Below are positions 34,135 through 41,728 of a DNA stretch of 64,000 nucleotides, one piece after another; position 1 is the first letter of the stretch; every line of letters begins with the position of its first letter. Source of the DNA: Roseomonas aerilata DSM 19363 (GTDB taxonomy: Bacteria > Pseudomonadota > Alphaproteobacteria > Acetobacterales > Acetobacteraceae). The notes under the pieces were generated by a model. It did no database searches. It had not been told where the DNA came from and was given only the letters and a program-made list of their open reading frames with translations. The DNA is taken from contig NZ_JONP01000003.1 of NCBI RefSeq assembly GCF_000711725.1, positions 1 to 64,000 on the forward strand, in the 5' to 3' direction. Both the position numbers and the translations under genes were made by a program.

Positions 34135-35010
34135 TCAAGGCCGTTCCGCCGAAACCCACCAGCTGAAGGATCGTGCGGCGCCCGGGGCGAGGATGACGAC
34201 ACCTGGCTTCATCATGAAATCGCCGTCCCAGCCCATCGGTGCCGCCGTGCCGCACCAGGGTTCGAGGCAGAGGAAGCCCGCGCCGCCCGGCTTCGACCAG
34301 AGGCCGAGGTCGCCGTAGCCCTCCCACCCCATTTCGAGCGCCGCCCCCGGCGCCTCCAGGCGAAGGCGTCGGCCCGGGAAGTCCGGCAGCACAATCGCGT
34401 CGGCGTCAAAAAGGCCTGGATGCAGCGGCAGCCGCCCGCCGGGCAGGGGAATGCTCTCCGCCGTGTCCAGCAACCCGCCCGTCAGCCGCCTGGCGGAGAG
34501 GGAGTCCAGCTCGACCTCCGGGAAGGTCAGGGCGTGATCCTGCTGCGCCGCCGTGCCGGGCAGCGGCCAGGCAAAGGCGGGATGGGCGCCGAGGCTGAAG
34601 GGAAGGGGCCCCGGCCCAGGGTTCGAAACGGTGGCGGTACAGGCGAGCCGCCCCTCCGCCACCGTCCAGTCGAGATCAAGGATGAAGGGGAAGGGATAGG
34701 CCGCGAGCGTTGCCGCATCCGCCTCCAGCCGCAGTCCGCAGCCATCGGCCGCGCGACGCCTCCAGGCAAAGCGCCGGTCGCGCGCGAAGCCGTGCTGTGT
34801 CAGCCGGTAGCTGCGGCCCTCGTGGCGCAGCGTGTCGTTGGGCAGGCGCCCGACGATGGGGAAGAGCACCGGCGCGTGGCGCGGCCATTCCTGCCCCGCG
34901 CCCCAGAGCCACTCCTCGCCGGAGGCGTCGCGGAGCGAGCGCAGCTCCGCCCCCTCCGCCGAGACGCTGGCGAGGAGGCGGGAGTCGCCGAAGCGGTGAA
35001 GGTCAGCCAT
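34135..35010 (-). CDS. Aldose 1-epimerase-family protein (LacX-like)
   Basis: 291 aa from the ATG opening MADLHRFGDSRL. A longer in-frame version begins with Pro/Arg-rich sequence and is less likely. It is a beta-sandwich protein of the galactose-mutarotase superfamily: VSAEGAELRSLRD near the N terminus, PVLFPIVGRL, YRLTQHGFARD with the catalytic-type His, FSLGAHPAFAWPL with the second His, and EPWCGTA with a Glu base. It would interconvert anomers of a hexose or hexose phosphate. It is not co-transcribed with the second epimerase-like gene at 49169-50008. Confidence 0.85.
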   Translation of the reverse strand: MADLHRFGDSRLLASVSAEGAELRSLRDASGEEWLWGAGQEWPRHAPVLFPIVGRLPNDTLRHEGRSYRLTQHGFARDRRFAWRRRAADGCGLRLEADAATLAAYPFPFILDLDWTVAEGRLACTATVSNPGPGPLPFSLGAHPAFAWPLPGTAAQQDHALTFPEVELDSLSARRLTGGLLDTAESIPLPGGRLPLHPGLFDADAIVLPDFPGRRLRLEAPGAALEMGWEGYGDLGLWSKPGGAGFLCLEPWCGTAAPMGWDGDFMMKPGVVILAPGAARSFSWWVSAERP

Positions 35011-35118
35011 GCGCCAGGGATCGCCCGTCGGCGGAAGCCGCGCAAGCGTGCGGACGCAACCCGGCCCCGCCGCGCGCGTCCCTTTCAACAGGGACCGTTA
35101 CAACCCTCGGGAGACGCC

Positions 35119-35715
35119 ATGCTGCAAGTCCTGCCCGCCGGCTTCGGCCGCCTCCTCTCGCGCATGCGGCCCGGCATCAACGCCCTGCTCTTCGCCGGGG
35201 TGAACGTGCCGGCCGTAATCGAGGTGACGAGCCCTGCCTTCGTGCAGGGCGGGATCATTCCCGCTCTCTACACCGCGGACGGTCCGGGCCTCTCCCCGCC
35301 CATCGCCTGGCGCGGCCTGCCCGAGGACGCCGCCGCGCTGATGCTGGTGGTGGAGGACGCCGACAGCCCGACGCCCCGCCCCCTGGTACACGCGATCGCC
35401 ACGCGCCTGCCCGTTCAAGGGGCGGGCCTCGCCGCGGGCGACCTGCCGGGGCTTTCCGGGGTGGGGATGGGGCGGAACTCGTATTTCCGGACGGACTGGC
35501 TGCCGCCCGACCCACCCCCGGGCCACGGACCGCACCGTTACGCGTTTCAGCTCTTCGCGCTCAGGCGCCGGCCGGAAGGCCTCGGGGAGAACCCTGGCCG
35601 CGGTGCCATCCGCGCCGCGCTGGGGAAGGGGGTGGTCGCGAAGGGCTGCCTTATCGGCGTCTATGCACGCCCGGCGTCGCGATCCCTCGGCCGTATCAGC
35701 CGAGGATCTCGCTGA
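35119..35715 (+). CDS. YbhB/YbcL-type PEBP-family protein
   Basis: 198-aa member of the phosphatidylethanolamine-binding/Raf-kinase-inhibitor-like family. Family features are VTSPAFVQGGIIPALYTADGPGLSPPIAW, LVVEDADSPTPRPLVHAI, the GMGRNSYFRTDWLPPDPPPGHGPHRY loop (long Pro/Gly/His ligand-binding segment) and FQLFAL. The first 35 residues, up to VNVPAVIEV, are hydrophobic in part but lack a clear cleavage site. Function in bacteria is unsettled. Its last 20 bp overlap a small convergent reading frame. Confidence 0.85.
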   Translation: MLQVLPAGFGRLLSRMRPGINALLFAGVNVPAVIEVTSPAFVQGGIIPALYTADGPGLSPPIAWRGLPEDAAALMLVVEDADSPTPRPLVHAIATRLPVQGAGLAAGDLPGLSGVGMGRNSYFRTDWLPPDPPPGHGPHRYAFQLFALRRRPEGLGENPGRGAIRAALGKGVVAKGCLIGVYARPASRSLGRISRGSR

Positions 35716-35815
35716 CGATCTGGCGGATCTCCGCCTCGGTGAGGGTGCCGGCCGGCGCGGGACGAGAGGAGGGGGTAGGCGGCCTGGGAGGCTGCCGCTG
35801 GGTAAGATAACTCAT
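35696..35815 (-). CDS. Possible 39-aa small protein
   Basis: Short frame beginning MSYLTQRQPPRPPTP and ending in a compact helical segment LTEAEIRQIVSEILG, the kind of ending seen in genuine small proteins rather than shadow frames. AAGGAATC about 12 bases before the ATG could serve as ribosome site. It overlaps the 3' end of the PEBP gene by 20 bp. The surrounding DNA is less GC-rich than average. No function can be proposed. Confidence 0.38.
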   Translation of the reverse strand: MSYLTQRQPPRPPTPSSRPAPAGTLTEAEIRQIVSEILG

Positions 35816-35997
35816 GATAGAAGTGATTCCTTGTTTTTCATTGTTTTCCGGCGGTCTTGGCTGCACTGGGTCGAATAACGCGGGGCCGGAGGGCCGCACT
35901 CATGCAGCCGTTCCACCAACCATTCGATGAACGATGTGGCCTGCCTTCACGAGGCCTTAACCTGCAAAGGTCCAGCCTCGGCCTAGGAGGTTCCTGC

Positions 35998-36387
35998 ATG
36001 GCCCAGCCCACCGCCGCAGCCGCCCATGCCCAGGATGAGGTCAGGGACGCGCGCCTCCGCATCGCCCGCCATCTGGCGGAACTGCACAGGCTCCACCTCG
36101 CGCTAGCCCAGGACACGCGGGAGTTGAAGCGCTTCAGCCTTGGCGGACACCCAAGGATCGAGGCGGAGATCGCCGCCGAAACACTTGAGCAGTATCTCAG
36201 CGCTACCGGCGCGTTCCTGGAGAACATGCGCGGACGCTTTGAAGCGAGGCTCCCGACCATCCGTCGTGGAGAGCCGCAGGGAACCGGCGGCGCGGCCGAC
36301 ATGGCGGCGGGACACGGTGCCTTCTGGCTTGTCTTTTCCCGGCTATGCGCCGTGCTGCGCCAGGTTGAACGGCGAGTGGCCGGATAA
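35998..36387 (+). CDS. Hypothetical helical protein, 129 aa
   Basis: No family recognised. The ATG at 35998 is preceded by a strong AGGAGG with 7-bp spacing, which supports real expression. The sequence is mostly helical and charged (VRDARLRIARHLAELHRLHLALAQDTRELKRF in overlapping heptad-like pattern), so a coiled-coil or helical bundle is likely. There is no signal peptide or membrane span. An upstream in-frame extension lacks a ribosome site. Single-gene unit before the cspA region. Confidence 0.65.
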   Translation: MAQPTAAAAHAQDEVRDARLRIARHLAELHRLHLALAQDTRELKRFSLGGHPRIEAEIAAETLEQYLSATGAFLENMRGRFEARLPTIRRGEPQGTGGAADMAAGHGAFWLVFSRLCAVLRQVERRVAG

Positions 36388-36477
36388 CGGACGTACCACC
36401 ATGCCACCAGCATCCGGGTAGCACGCCCGGCACTTCAGCCGGCCTTGAATGACGAATGCCGGTTGAGAAGTGCTGAA

Positions 36478-36513
36478 GCGGGCGCCACAAGCCTTTACGC
36501 TACTGGCGCCCGC
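36478..36513. repeat. 10-bp inverted repeat between the hypothetical gene and cspA
   Basis: GCGGGCGCCA at 36478-36487 pairs exactly with TGGCGCCCGC at 36504-36513 across a 16-nt loop. It lies downstream of two convergent genes (the 129-aa protein and cspA) and could contribute to terminating either transcript. Confidence 0.5.
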
Positions 36514-36519
36514 CGGCTT

Positions 36520-36535
36520 GGGCGGCGAACCGCCC
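36520..36535 (-). terminator. cspA downstream hairpin with UUCG loop
   Basis: On the minus strand GGGCGG-TTCG-CCGCCC forms a 6-bp stem closed by a UUCG tetraloop, 12 bp after the cspA stop. Flanking CCGCC/GGCGG can extend it. UUCG loops are common in stable terminator stems; no T tract follows. Confidence 0.5.
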
Positions 36536-36546
36536 GGCGGATCAGC

Positions 36547-36753
36547 TCAGCCCATCTGCAGGTTGGCGGCGGACATCTTGCCCTTCGGATCCTTCTGGAC
36601 CTCGAAGGAGAGCTTGTCGCCCTCGTTCAGGCCGCGAAGGCCCGCGCGGGTGACGTCCGAGATGTGGACGAACACGTCCTTGGAGCCGTCATCCGGCTGG
36701 ATGAAGCCATAGCCCTTGGTCGCGTTGAACCACTTCACGGTTCCGGTCGGCAT
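36547..36753 (-). CDS. cspA: Cold-shock-domain protein (CspA family)
   Basis: 68-aa single cold-shock domain, the normal length. It carries the nucleic-acid-binding motifs [11 protein letters not shown] (RNP1) and VFVHISDV (RNP2), and begins [14 protein letters not shown]. It should act as an RNA chaperone that melts secondary structure, at low temperature or constitutively. A long untranslated leader is likely because the next gene upstream is pnp, read the other way from 37312. Which member of the family it is (cold-induced or not) cannot be told. Confidence 0.95.
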   Translation of the reverse strand: MPTGTVKWFNATKGYGFIQPDDGSKDVFVHISDVTRAGLRGLNEGDKLSFEVQKDPKGKMSAANLQMG

Positions 36754-37311
36754 CGGTCGCGTATCTTTCGAGAGAGGTTGCCCCGCGGGCCGGTCCCGAC
36801 GAGGAGCCAGGAACCGGCGGGGAGGCGTGGCCGGTCGCCCCGTGGCAGGGCGAGGAAAGCGTCCGAACCAGCGTGGCGTGTCTGAGGTAGGGTCCGGATG
36901 AACGGATTGCAACTACCCAGCCGCTGGTCGGATTAGCCCTTGTTAAAGACGCCCGTAGCGGCCTCTGTGGGTGCCGCCTGTGATGGGGCGATCAGCCTTT
37001 CCCCCAGGCCTGTTTTCCCCTGGCCTTCGGCGGGCGAAGGGGCCATATAGCGGCCCGCCGGGCTTGACCTCCATGGTCCAGCCCGCCCTCCGCGTATGCG
37101 GTGGGCTGACAGGAACGGCCACGCCGCGGCGTTTCCGGCCACATGGACCCCGTCGCGCAGACCCGGCGCGCGGACCCCATGCCGCCCGAAGCGCCGGGGA
37201 CCCCCAAGCCCGAAGCGCGGGCCAGCGGGGCGCAGAGACCCTTCATCCCATCCGCGTCGCAACACCGTCCCGCCAGGCAATCCGGCCCGGTGGGGCCGAC
37301 AGGATGCACGC
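36754..37311. other. 558-bp non-coding region between cspA and pnp
   Basis: No convincing gene is present; the open frames here lack ribosome sites and recognisable content, and rpsO, which commonly precedes pnp, is absent. The left part should hold the cspA promoter and 5' leader; a less GC-rich stretch at about 36900-36960 is the likeliest place. The right part is the pnp leader, with a strong stem-loop at 37079-37108 (CAGCCCGCC against GGTGGGCTG, one G-U pair). AGGA at 37301-37304 precedes the pnp start. A TTGACC at 37064-37069 has no matching -10. Confidence 0.6.
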
Positions 37312-39552
37312 ATGTTCGACAACTACTACCGCAAGGACATCGAGTGGGGCGGCAAGACGCTCACCCTCGAGACCGGTAAGGTGGCCCGCCAGGCCGACGG
37401 CGCCGTGATGGCCCGCCTGGGCGACACCATCGTCCTCTGCACGGTGGTCGGCGCCCGCTCGGTCAAGCCGGGTCAGGACTTCTTCCCGCTCACCGTCAAC
37501 TACCAGGAGAAGGCCTTCGCGGCCGGCAAGATCCCGGGCGGCTTCTTCAAGCGCGAGGGGCGTCCCTCCGAGAACGAGACCCTCGTCTCCCGCCTCATCG
37601 ACCGCCCGATCCGCCCGCTCTTCCCGGAGGGCTTCCGCAACGAGGTCCAGGTGGTCGCGACCGTTCTGTCGCACGACCTCGAGAACAACCCGGACGTGGT
37701 CGCCATGGTCGGCTGCTCCGCCGCCCTGACCCTCTCGGGCATTCCCTTCTTCGGCCCGATCGCCGGCGCCCGCGTGGGCTATGCCGGGGGTGAGTACATC
37801 CTCAACCCGACGATGGACCAGGTGAAGACGAGCGAGCTCGACCTCTTCGTCGCCGGCACCGCCGAGGGCGTGCTGATGGTCGAGTCCGAGGCGAAGGAGC
37901 TCTCCGAGGAGGTGATGCTCGGCGCCGTCGAGTTCGGCCACAAGTCCTTCCAGCCGGTCATCCGGGGCATCATCGAGCTGGCCGAGCGCGCCGCCAAGGA
38001 GCCCTGGCCGCTGGCCGAGGTGTCCGACGCCGAGAAGGCCCTCAAGGCCCGCATCGCCGAGCTCGGCACCGCCGAGATGACCGAGGCCTACAAGGAGACG
38101 GTCAAGCAGACGCGCTATGCCAAGGTCGGCGCGGTGAAGAAGTCCATCCTCGAGAAGCTGGAAGCGGAGGGCCACGACCCCGCCGCCGCCAAGGGCCTGA
38201 TGAAGGGCCTCGAGGCCGACGTGGTGCGCAACACCATCCTCGACACCGGCATCCGCATCGACGGCCGCGACACCAAGACCGTTCGCCCGATCGTGGCCGA
38301 GGTCGGCGTGCTGCCGCGCGCCCACGGTTCCGCCCTGTTCACCCGCGGCGAGACCCAGGCGTTCTGCGTGGCGACCCTCGGCACCGGCCAGGACGAGCAG
38401 ATCATCGACGCCCTCCCGGGCGAGTACCGGGAGAACTTCATGCTGCACTACAACTTCCCCCCCTACTCGGTGGGCGAGACCGGCCGCATGGGCTCCCCGG
38501 GCCGGCGTGAGATCGGCCACGGCAAGCTTGCCTGGCGCGCAATCCACCCGCTGCTGCCCGAGAAGGAGAAGTTCCCCTACACCATCCGCGTGGTGTCGGA
38601 GATCACGGAGTCCAACGGCTCCTCCTCCATGGCCACTGTCTGCGGCACCTCGCTGTCGCTGATGGACGCGGGCACGCCGCTCAAGCGCCCCTGCGCCGGC
38701 ATCGCCATGGGCCTCATCAAGGAGGAGAAGGGCTTCGCCGTGCTGTCCGACATCCTCGGCGACGAGGACCACCTCGGCGACATGGACTTCAAGGTGGCCG
38801 GCTCCGAGCAGGGCATCACCGCCCTGCAGATGGACATCAAGATCACGTCCATCACCTTCGAGATCATGCGCATCGCGCTCGATCAGGCGAAGGACGGGCG
38901 GATCCACATCCTCGGCGAGATGGCCAAGGGCCTGTCCGGCAGCCGCGGCGAAGTGGCCGCGACGGCGCCCCGGATCACCGTGATCCAGGTGCCCAAGGAC
39001 AAGATCCGCGAAGTGATCGGCACGGGCGGCAAGGTGATCCGCGAGATCGTCGAGCAGACCGGCACGAAGATCGACATCGAGGACGACGGCACGATCAAGA
39101 TCGCGTCGAGCAGCCCCGAGGCGACCCAGGCCGCGATCGACCGGATCAAGGGCATCACGGCCGAGGCCGAGGTGGGCGCGATCTACAACGGCACCGTCGT
39201 GAAGGTCGCCGACTTCGGCGCCTTCGTGAACTTCCTCGGCGCCAAGGACGGCCTCGTCCACATCTCCGAGCTCGGCCAGGAGCGGGTGAGCCGCACCGGC
39301 GACGTCGTCTCCGTCGGCGACAAGGTGAAGGTGAAGGTCATCGGCTTCGACGACCGCGGCAAGGTGAAGCTGTCCATGCGGACGGTGGACCAGGCCACGG
39401 GCGCCGACATCACCGAGCAGGTCGGCGCCAAGCGTCCCCGCCCCGAGGGCGAGGAAGGCGGCGACCGCGGCCCGCGCCGTGAGCGTGGCGACCGCGACGG
39501 CTATCGTGGTGACCGTGGGGGTGACCGCGCCCCCCGCCGCCGCGAGGACTGA
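37312..39552 (+). CDS. pnp: Polyribonucleotide nucleotidyltransferase (PNPase)
   Basis: 746 aa, starting [20 protein letters not shown] after AGGA. It is a phosphorolytic 3'-5' exoribonuclease and poly(A)-type polymerase central to mRNA decay. Order of domains: first RNase PH core (about 10-145), helical domain, second RNase PH core with the phosphate-binding and catalytic segment around [23 protein letters not shown] and [20 protein letters not shown] domain ([17 protein letters not shown]), then S1 domain ([28 protein letters not shown]). A C-terminal tail rich in Arg, Gly and Asp follows and may bind RNA or a partner. rpsO is not upstream. A strong terminator hairpin follows. Confidence 0.98.
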   Translation: MFDNYYRKDIEWGGKTLTLETGKVARQADGAVMARLGDTIVLCTVVGARSVKPGQDFFPLTVNYQEKAFAAGKIPGGFFKREGRPSENETLVSRLIDRPIRPLFPEGFRNEVQVVATVLSHDLENNPDVVAMVGCSAALTLSGIPFFGPIAGARVGYAGGEYILNPTMDQVKTSELDLFVAGTAEGVLMVESEAKELSEEVMLGAVEFGHKSFQPVIRGIIELAERAAKEPWPLAEVSDAEKALKARIAELGTAEMTEAYKETVKQTRYAKVGAVKKSILEKLEAEGHDPAAAKGLMKGLEADVVRNTILDTGIRIDGRDTKTVRPIVAEVGVLPRAHGSALFTRGETQAFCVATLGTGQDEQIIDALPGEYRENFMLHYNFPPYSVGETGRMGSPGRREIGHGKLAWRAIHPLLPEKEKFPYTIRVVSEITESNGSSSMATVCGTSLSLMDAGTPLKRPCAGIAMGLIKEEKGFAVLSDILGDEDHLGDMDFKVAGSEQGITALQMDIKITSITFEIMRIALDQAKDGRIHILGEMAKGLSGSRGEVAATAPRITVIQVPKDKIREVIGTGGKVIREIVEQTGTKIDIEDDGTIKIASSSPEATQAAIDRIKGITAEAEVGAIYNGTVVKVADFGAFVNFLGAKDGLVHISELGQERVSRTGDVVSVGDKVKVKVIGFDDRGKVKLSMRTVDQATGADITEQVGAKRPRPEGEEGGDRGPRRERGDRDGYRGDRGGDRAPRRRED

Positions 39553-39603
39553 TGAAACCAGGGGGCGGAGCCAGGGGTTTCGCTCCCTGAGAACATCGCC
39601 CAG

Positions 39604-39638
39604 CGGCCCGGAGGACTGTTCCATTCCTCCGGGCCGTT
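39604..39638 (+). terminator. pnp terminator hairpin
   Basis: CGGCCCGGAGGA at 39604-39615 is exactly complementary to TCCTCCGGGCCG at 39625-39636, with a 9-nt loop and TT after the stem. It is the clearest terminator-like structure in the window. It also argues against starting the next gene at the ATG at 39643, only six bases beyond it. Confidence 0.75.
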
Positions 39639-39696
39639 CCATATGGGCTTCTCTCGCTTAACCCATGTTTGTCCCCGTTTCAGGAACACCCCGGCT

Positions 39697-41097
39697 GTGA
39701 AGGCGATCAACACCATCCGCATGGGCGGTGCCGACGTTCTCCCCCTCGTCGAGGGCGGCAAGGGCGTCTCCGCGTCGAACGGCGCCTCCGCCGGCAACTG
39801 GGCCGCGGAAGGCGGCGTCGGCACCTTCTCCGCGGTCAACGCGGACAGCTACGACGCCGGGGGGCGCATCATCCCCCAGGAATACCACGGCAAGACCCGG
39901 CGCGAGCGGCATGAGGAGCTGGTCGCCTATGGCATCGCCGGGGGCATCGCCCAGGCGCGTGAGGCCTATGAGCGGTCGAACGGCAAGGGCCGCGTCCACG
40001 CCAACATCCTCTGGGAGATGGGCGGGGCAGAGCGCGTGGCGCGCGGGATGCTGGAAGGGGCGCGCGGCCTCATCAACGGCATCACCTGCGGCGCTGGCAT
40101 GCCCTATCGCCTGGCCGACATCGCGCGCGAGTACCGCGTGCACATCTATCCCATCGTCTCCTCCTCCCGTGCCTTTTCCGCGCTGTGGAAGCGCGCCTAT
40201 TCCAAGGCCAGCGAGTGGCTGGGCGGCGTGGTCTACGAGGATCCCTGGCTGGCCGGCGGCCATAACGGCCTCTCCAACTCCGAGGACCCGCGCAAGCCCG
40301 AGGCGCCCTATGCCCGCGTGCTGAAGCTGCGCCAGCAGATGCGCGAGTTCGGCCTCGGCGACGTGCCGATCATCATGGCCGGTGGCGTGTGGTGGCTCGA
40401 GGAGTGGGAGGACTGGATCGACAACCCCGAGCTCGGCCCGATCGCCTTCCAGTTCGGCACCCGCCCGCTGGTGACGCGCGAGAGCCCGATCCCCGACGCC
40501 TGGAAGCAGCGCCTGCTGACGCTCAAGCCCGGCGACGTGTCCCTCCAGAACTTCTCCCCCACCGGCTTCTATAGCAGCGCGGTGCGCAACGATTTCCTGC
40601 GCGAGCTGGAGGGGCGCAGCCACCGTCAGGTGGCCTATACCGTGCAGCCCGTGGGCGAGCACTCCGCGACCTATGGCGTCGGGCCGCGCAAGCGCCCCGT
40701 CTATCTCGTGCCGGCGGACCTCGAGCACGTCCGCCAGTGGGAGGCCGAGGGTCATACCGAGGCGCTGCGCACGCCCGACGACACGCTCATCTTCGTGACG
40801 CCCGAGACCAGCCGCGAGATCGTGGCGGACCAGATCGCCTGCATGGGCTGCCTCTCCCAGTGCCGCTTCTCCAACTGGGCGCAGCACACCGACGACCACT
40901 CCAACGGCAAGAAGGCCGACCCGCGCAGCTTCTGCATCCAGAAGACCCTGCAGGACATCGGCCATGGCGGCGACCCCGAGCACAACCTCATGTTCGCCGG
41001 CCACAACGCCTACCGCTTCGCGCAGGACCCCTTCTACTCCAACGGCTTCATCCCGACCGTGAAGGAACTCGTCGGCCGGATCATGACCGGCCGCTGA
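39697..41097 (+). CDS. Nitronate monooxygenase-family flavoprotein
   Basis: 466 aa from a GTG at 39697 with AGGAA about 10 bases before it. The ATG at 39643 is in frame but lies right behind the pnp terminator. The TIM-barrel FMN-binding core of the nitronate monooxygenase/FabK group is visible: PLVEGGKGVSASNGASAGNWA, GLINGITCGAGMPYRLADIA, IYPIVSSSRAF, EDPWLAGGHNGL, VPIIMAGGVWW and FQFGTRPLVT. It is about 100 residues longer than simple nitronate monooxygenases. The C-terminal addition has cysteines CMGCLSQC and SFCIQ that could bind metal or a cluster. The exact reaction is uncertain: nitronate oxidation or another flavin-dependent step. Confidence 0.82.
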   Translation: MKAINTIRMGGADVLPLVEGGKGVSASNGASAGNWAAEGGVGTFSAVNADSYDAGGRIIPQEYHGKTRRERHEELVAYGIAGGIAQAREAYERSNGKGRVHANILWEMGGAERVARGMLEGARGLINGITCGAGMPYRLADIAREYRVHIYPIVSSSRAFSALWKRAYSKASEWLGGVVYEDPWLAGGHNGLSNSEDPRKPEAPYARVLKLRQQMREFGLGDVPIIMAGGVWWLEEWEDWIDNPELGPIAFQFGTRPLVTRESPIPDAWKQRLLTLKPGDVSLQNFSPTGFYSSAVRNDFLRELEGRSHRQVAYTVQPVGEHSATYGVGPRKRPVYLVPADLEHVRQWEAEGHTEALRTPDDTLIFVTPETSREIVADQIACMGCLSQCRFSNWAQHTDDHSNGKKADPRSFCIQKTLQDIGHGGDPEHNLMFAGHNAYRFAQDPFYSNGFIPTVKELVGRIMTGR

Positions 41098-41117
41098 TCG
41101 CACCTGCCGCCTGCTGG

Positions 41118-41150
41118 AAGGCCCGTTCCCTCCGGGGAGCGGGCCTTTCT
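41118..41150 (+). terminator. Terminator hairpin after the nitronate-monooxygenase-like gene
   Basis: AAGGCCCG and CGGGCCTT form an 8-bp stem that continues inward with a G-U pair and four more pairs (TTCCC against GGGAG) to a short loop, followed by TCT. It starts 20 bp after the stop codon. Confidence 0.7.
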
Positions 41151-41194
41151 CATACGCTTTCGCCGGAGAGTGATGGTGGGTTGTGCCAGCCCCG

Positions 41195-41224
41195 CTGACA
41201 TTCTTGCCAGAAGCCCGCTAGCTT
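41195..41224 (+). promoter_or_regulatory. Candidate promoter of the two-subunit molybdenum hydroxylase
   Basis: CTGACA (41195-41200, five of six consensus -35 bases) and TAGCTT (41219-41224, weak -10) are 18 bp apart, 40 bp upstream of the [2Fe-2S] subunit gene and just after the preceding terminator. The placement is good but the -10 match is poor. Confidence 0.32.
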
Positions 41225-41264
41225 AGATCGATGGCCTTCAGGGGCCGAAGGAACGGAGCCGGCA

Positions 41265-41714
41265 ATGCTGGAACTCAACATCAACGGCCAGACGAAGCAG
41301 GTGGACGCCGAGGGCGACACGCCGCTGCTCTGGGTGCTGCGCGACACGCTCGGCATGACCGGTACGAAATATGGCTGCGGCATCGCCCAGTGCGGCGCCT
41401 GCACGGTGCTGGTGGACGGCAACGCCACCCGCTCCTGCGTCACTCCCGCCGAGAGCGTGGTGGGCGCGCAGGTGACGACCATCGAGGCGATGGAGAGCGA
41501 TCCCGTCGGCGCCAAGGTCGTAGAGGCCTGGGTTGCCGGCCAGGTGGCGCAATGCGGCTACTGCCAGTCCGGCCAGGTGATGGCCGCGACCGCGCTGCTG
41601 AAGGCGACGCCCAAGCCGACTGACGAGGACATCGCGGCCGCGATGACCAATCTCTGCCGGTGCGGCACCTACAACGCCATCGCCGCCGCCGTGCGGCAGG
41701 CCGCGACGGCCTGA
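41265..41714 (+). CDS. [2Fe-2S] subunit, isoquinoline 1-oxidoreductase type
   Basis: 149-aa small subunit. The plant-ferredoxin-type cluster has GCGIAQCGACTVLVDG plus the cysteine in TRSC. The second, all-helical cluster domain has QCGYCQSGQVM and NLCRCGTYN. These four-plus-four cysteines match the xanthine-oxidase-family small subunits. It passes electrons from the molybdenum centre of the next gene product towards an acceptor, often a cytochrome in this two-subunit type that lacks an FAD subunit. No signal peptide; the large subunit carries the Tat signal. It directly precedes its partner. Confidence 0.93.
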   Translation: MLELNINGQTKQVDAEGDTPLLWVLRDTLGMTGTKYGCGIAQCGACTVLVDGNATRSCVTPAESVVGAQVTTIEAMESDPVGAKVVEAWVAGQVAQCGYCQSGQVMAATALLKATPKPTDEDIAAAMTNLCRCGTYNAIAAAVRQAATA

Positions 41715-41728
41715 GCGGGGATCGCATC

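Noticed and set aside
37064-37099. TTGACC as a pnp -35 element
   Set aside because: No acceptable -10 at 16-18 bp; the nearest AT-containing hexamer is too far away.
37243-39642. 799-codon frame on the strand opposite pnp
   Set aside because: Mirrors the codon pattern of pnp, has a biased Ala/Gly/Asp/His composition and no recognisable domain; pnp itself is certain.
39643-39696. ATG at 39643 as start of the nitronate-monooxygenase-like gene
   Set aside because: It lies six bases after the pnp terminator hairpin with no ribosome site; the GTG at 39697 has AGGAA upstream and begins where the family sequence begins.
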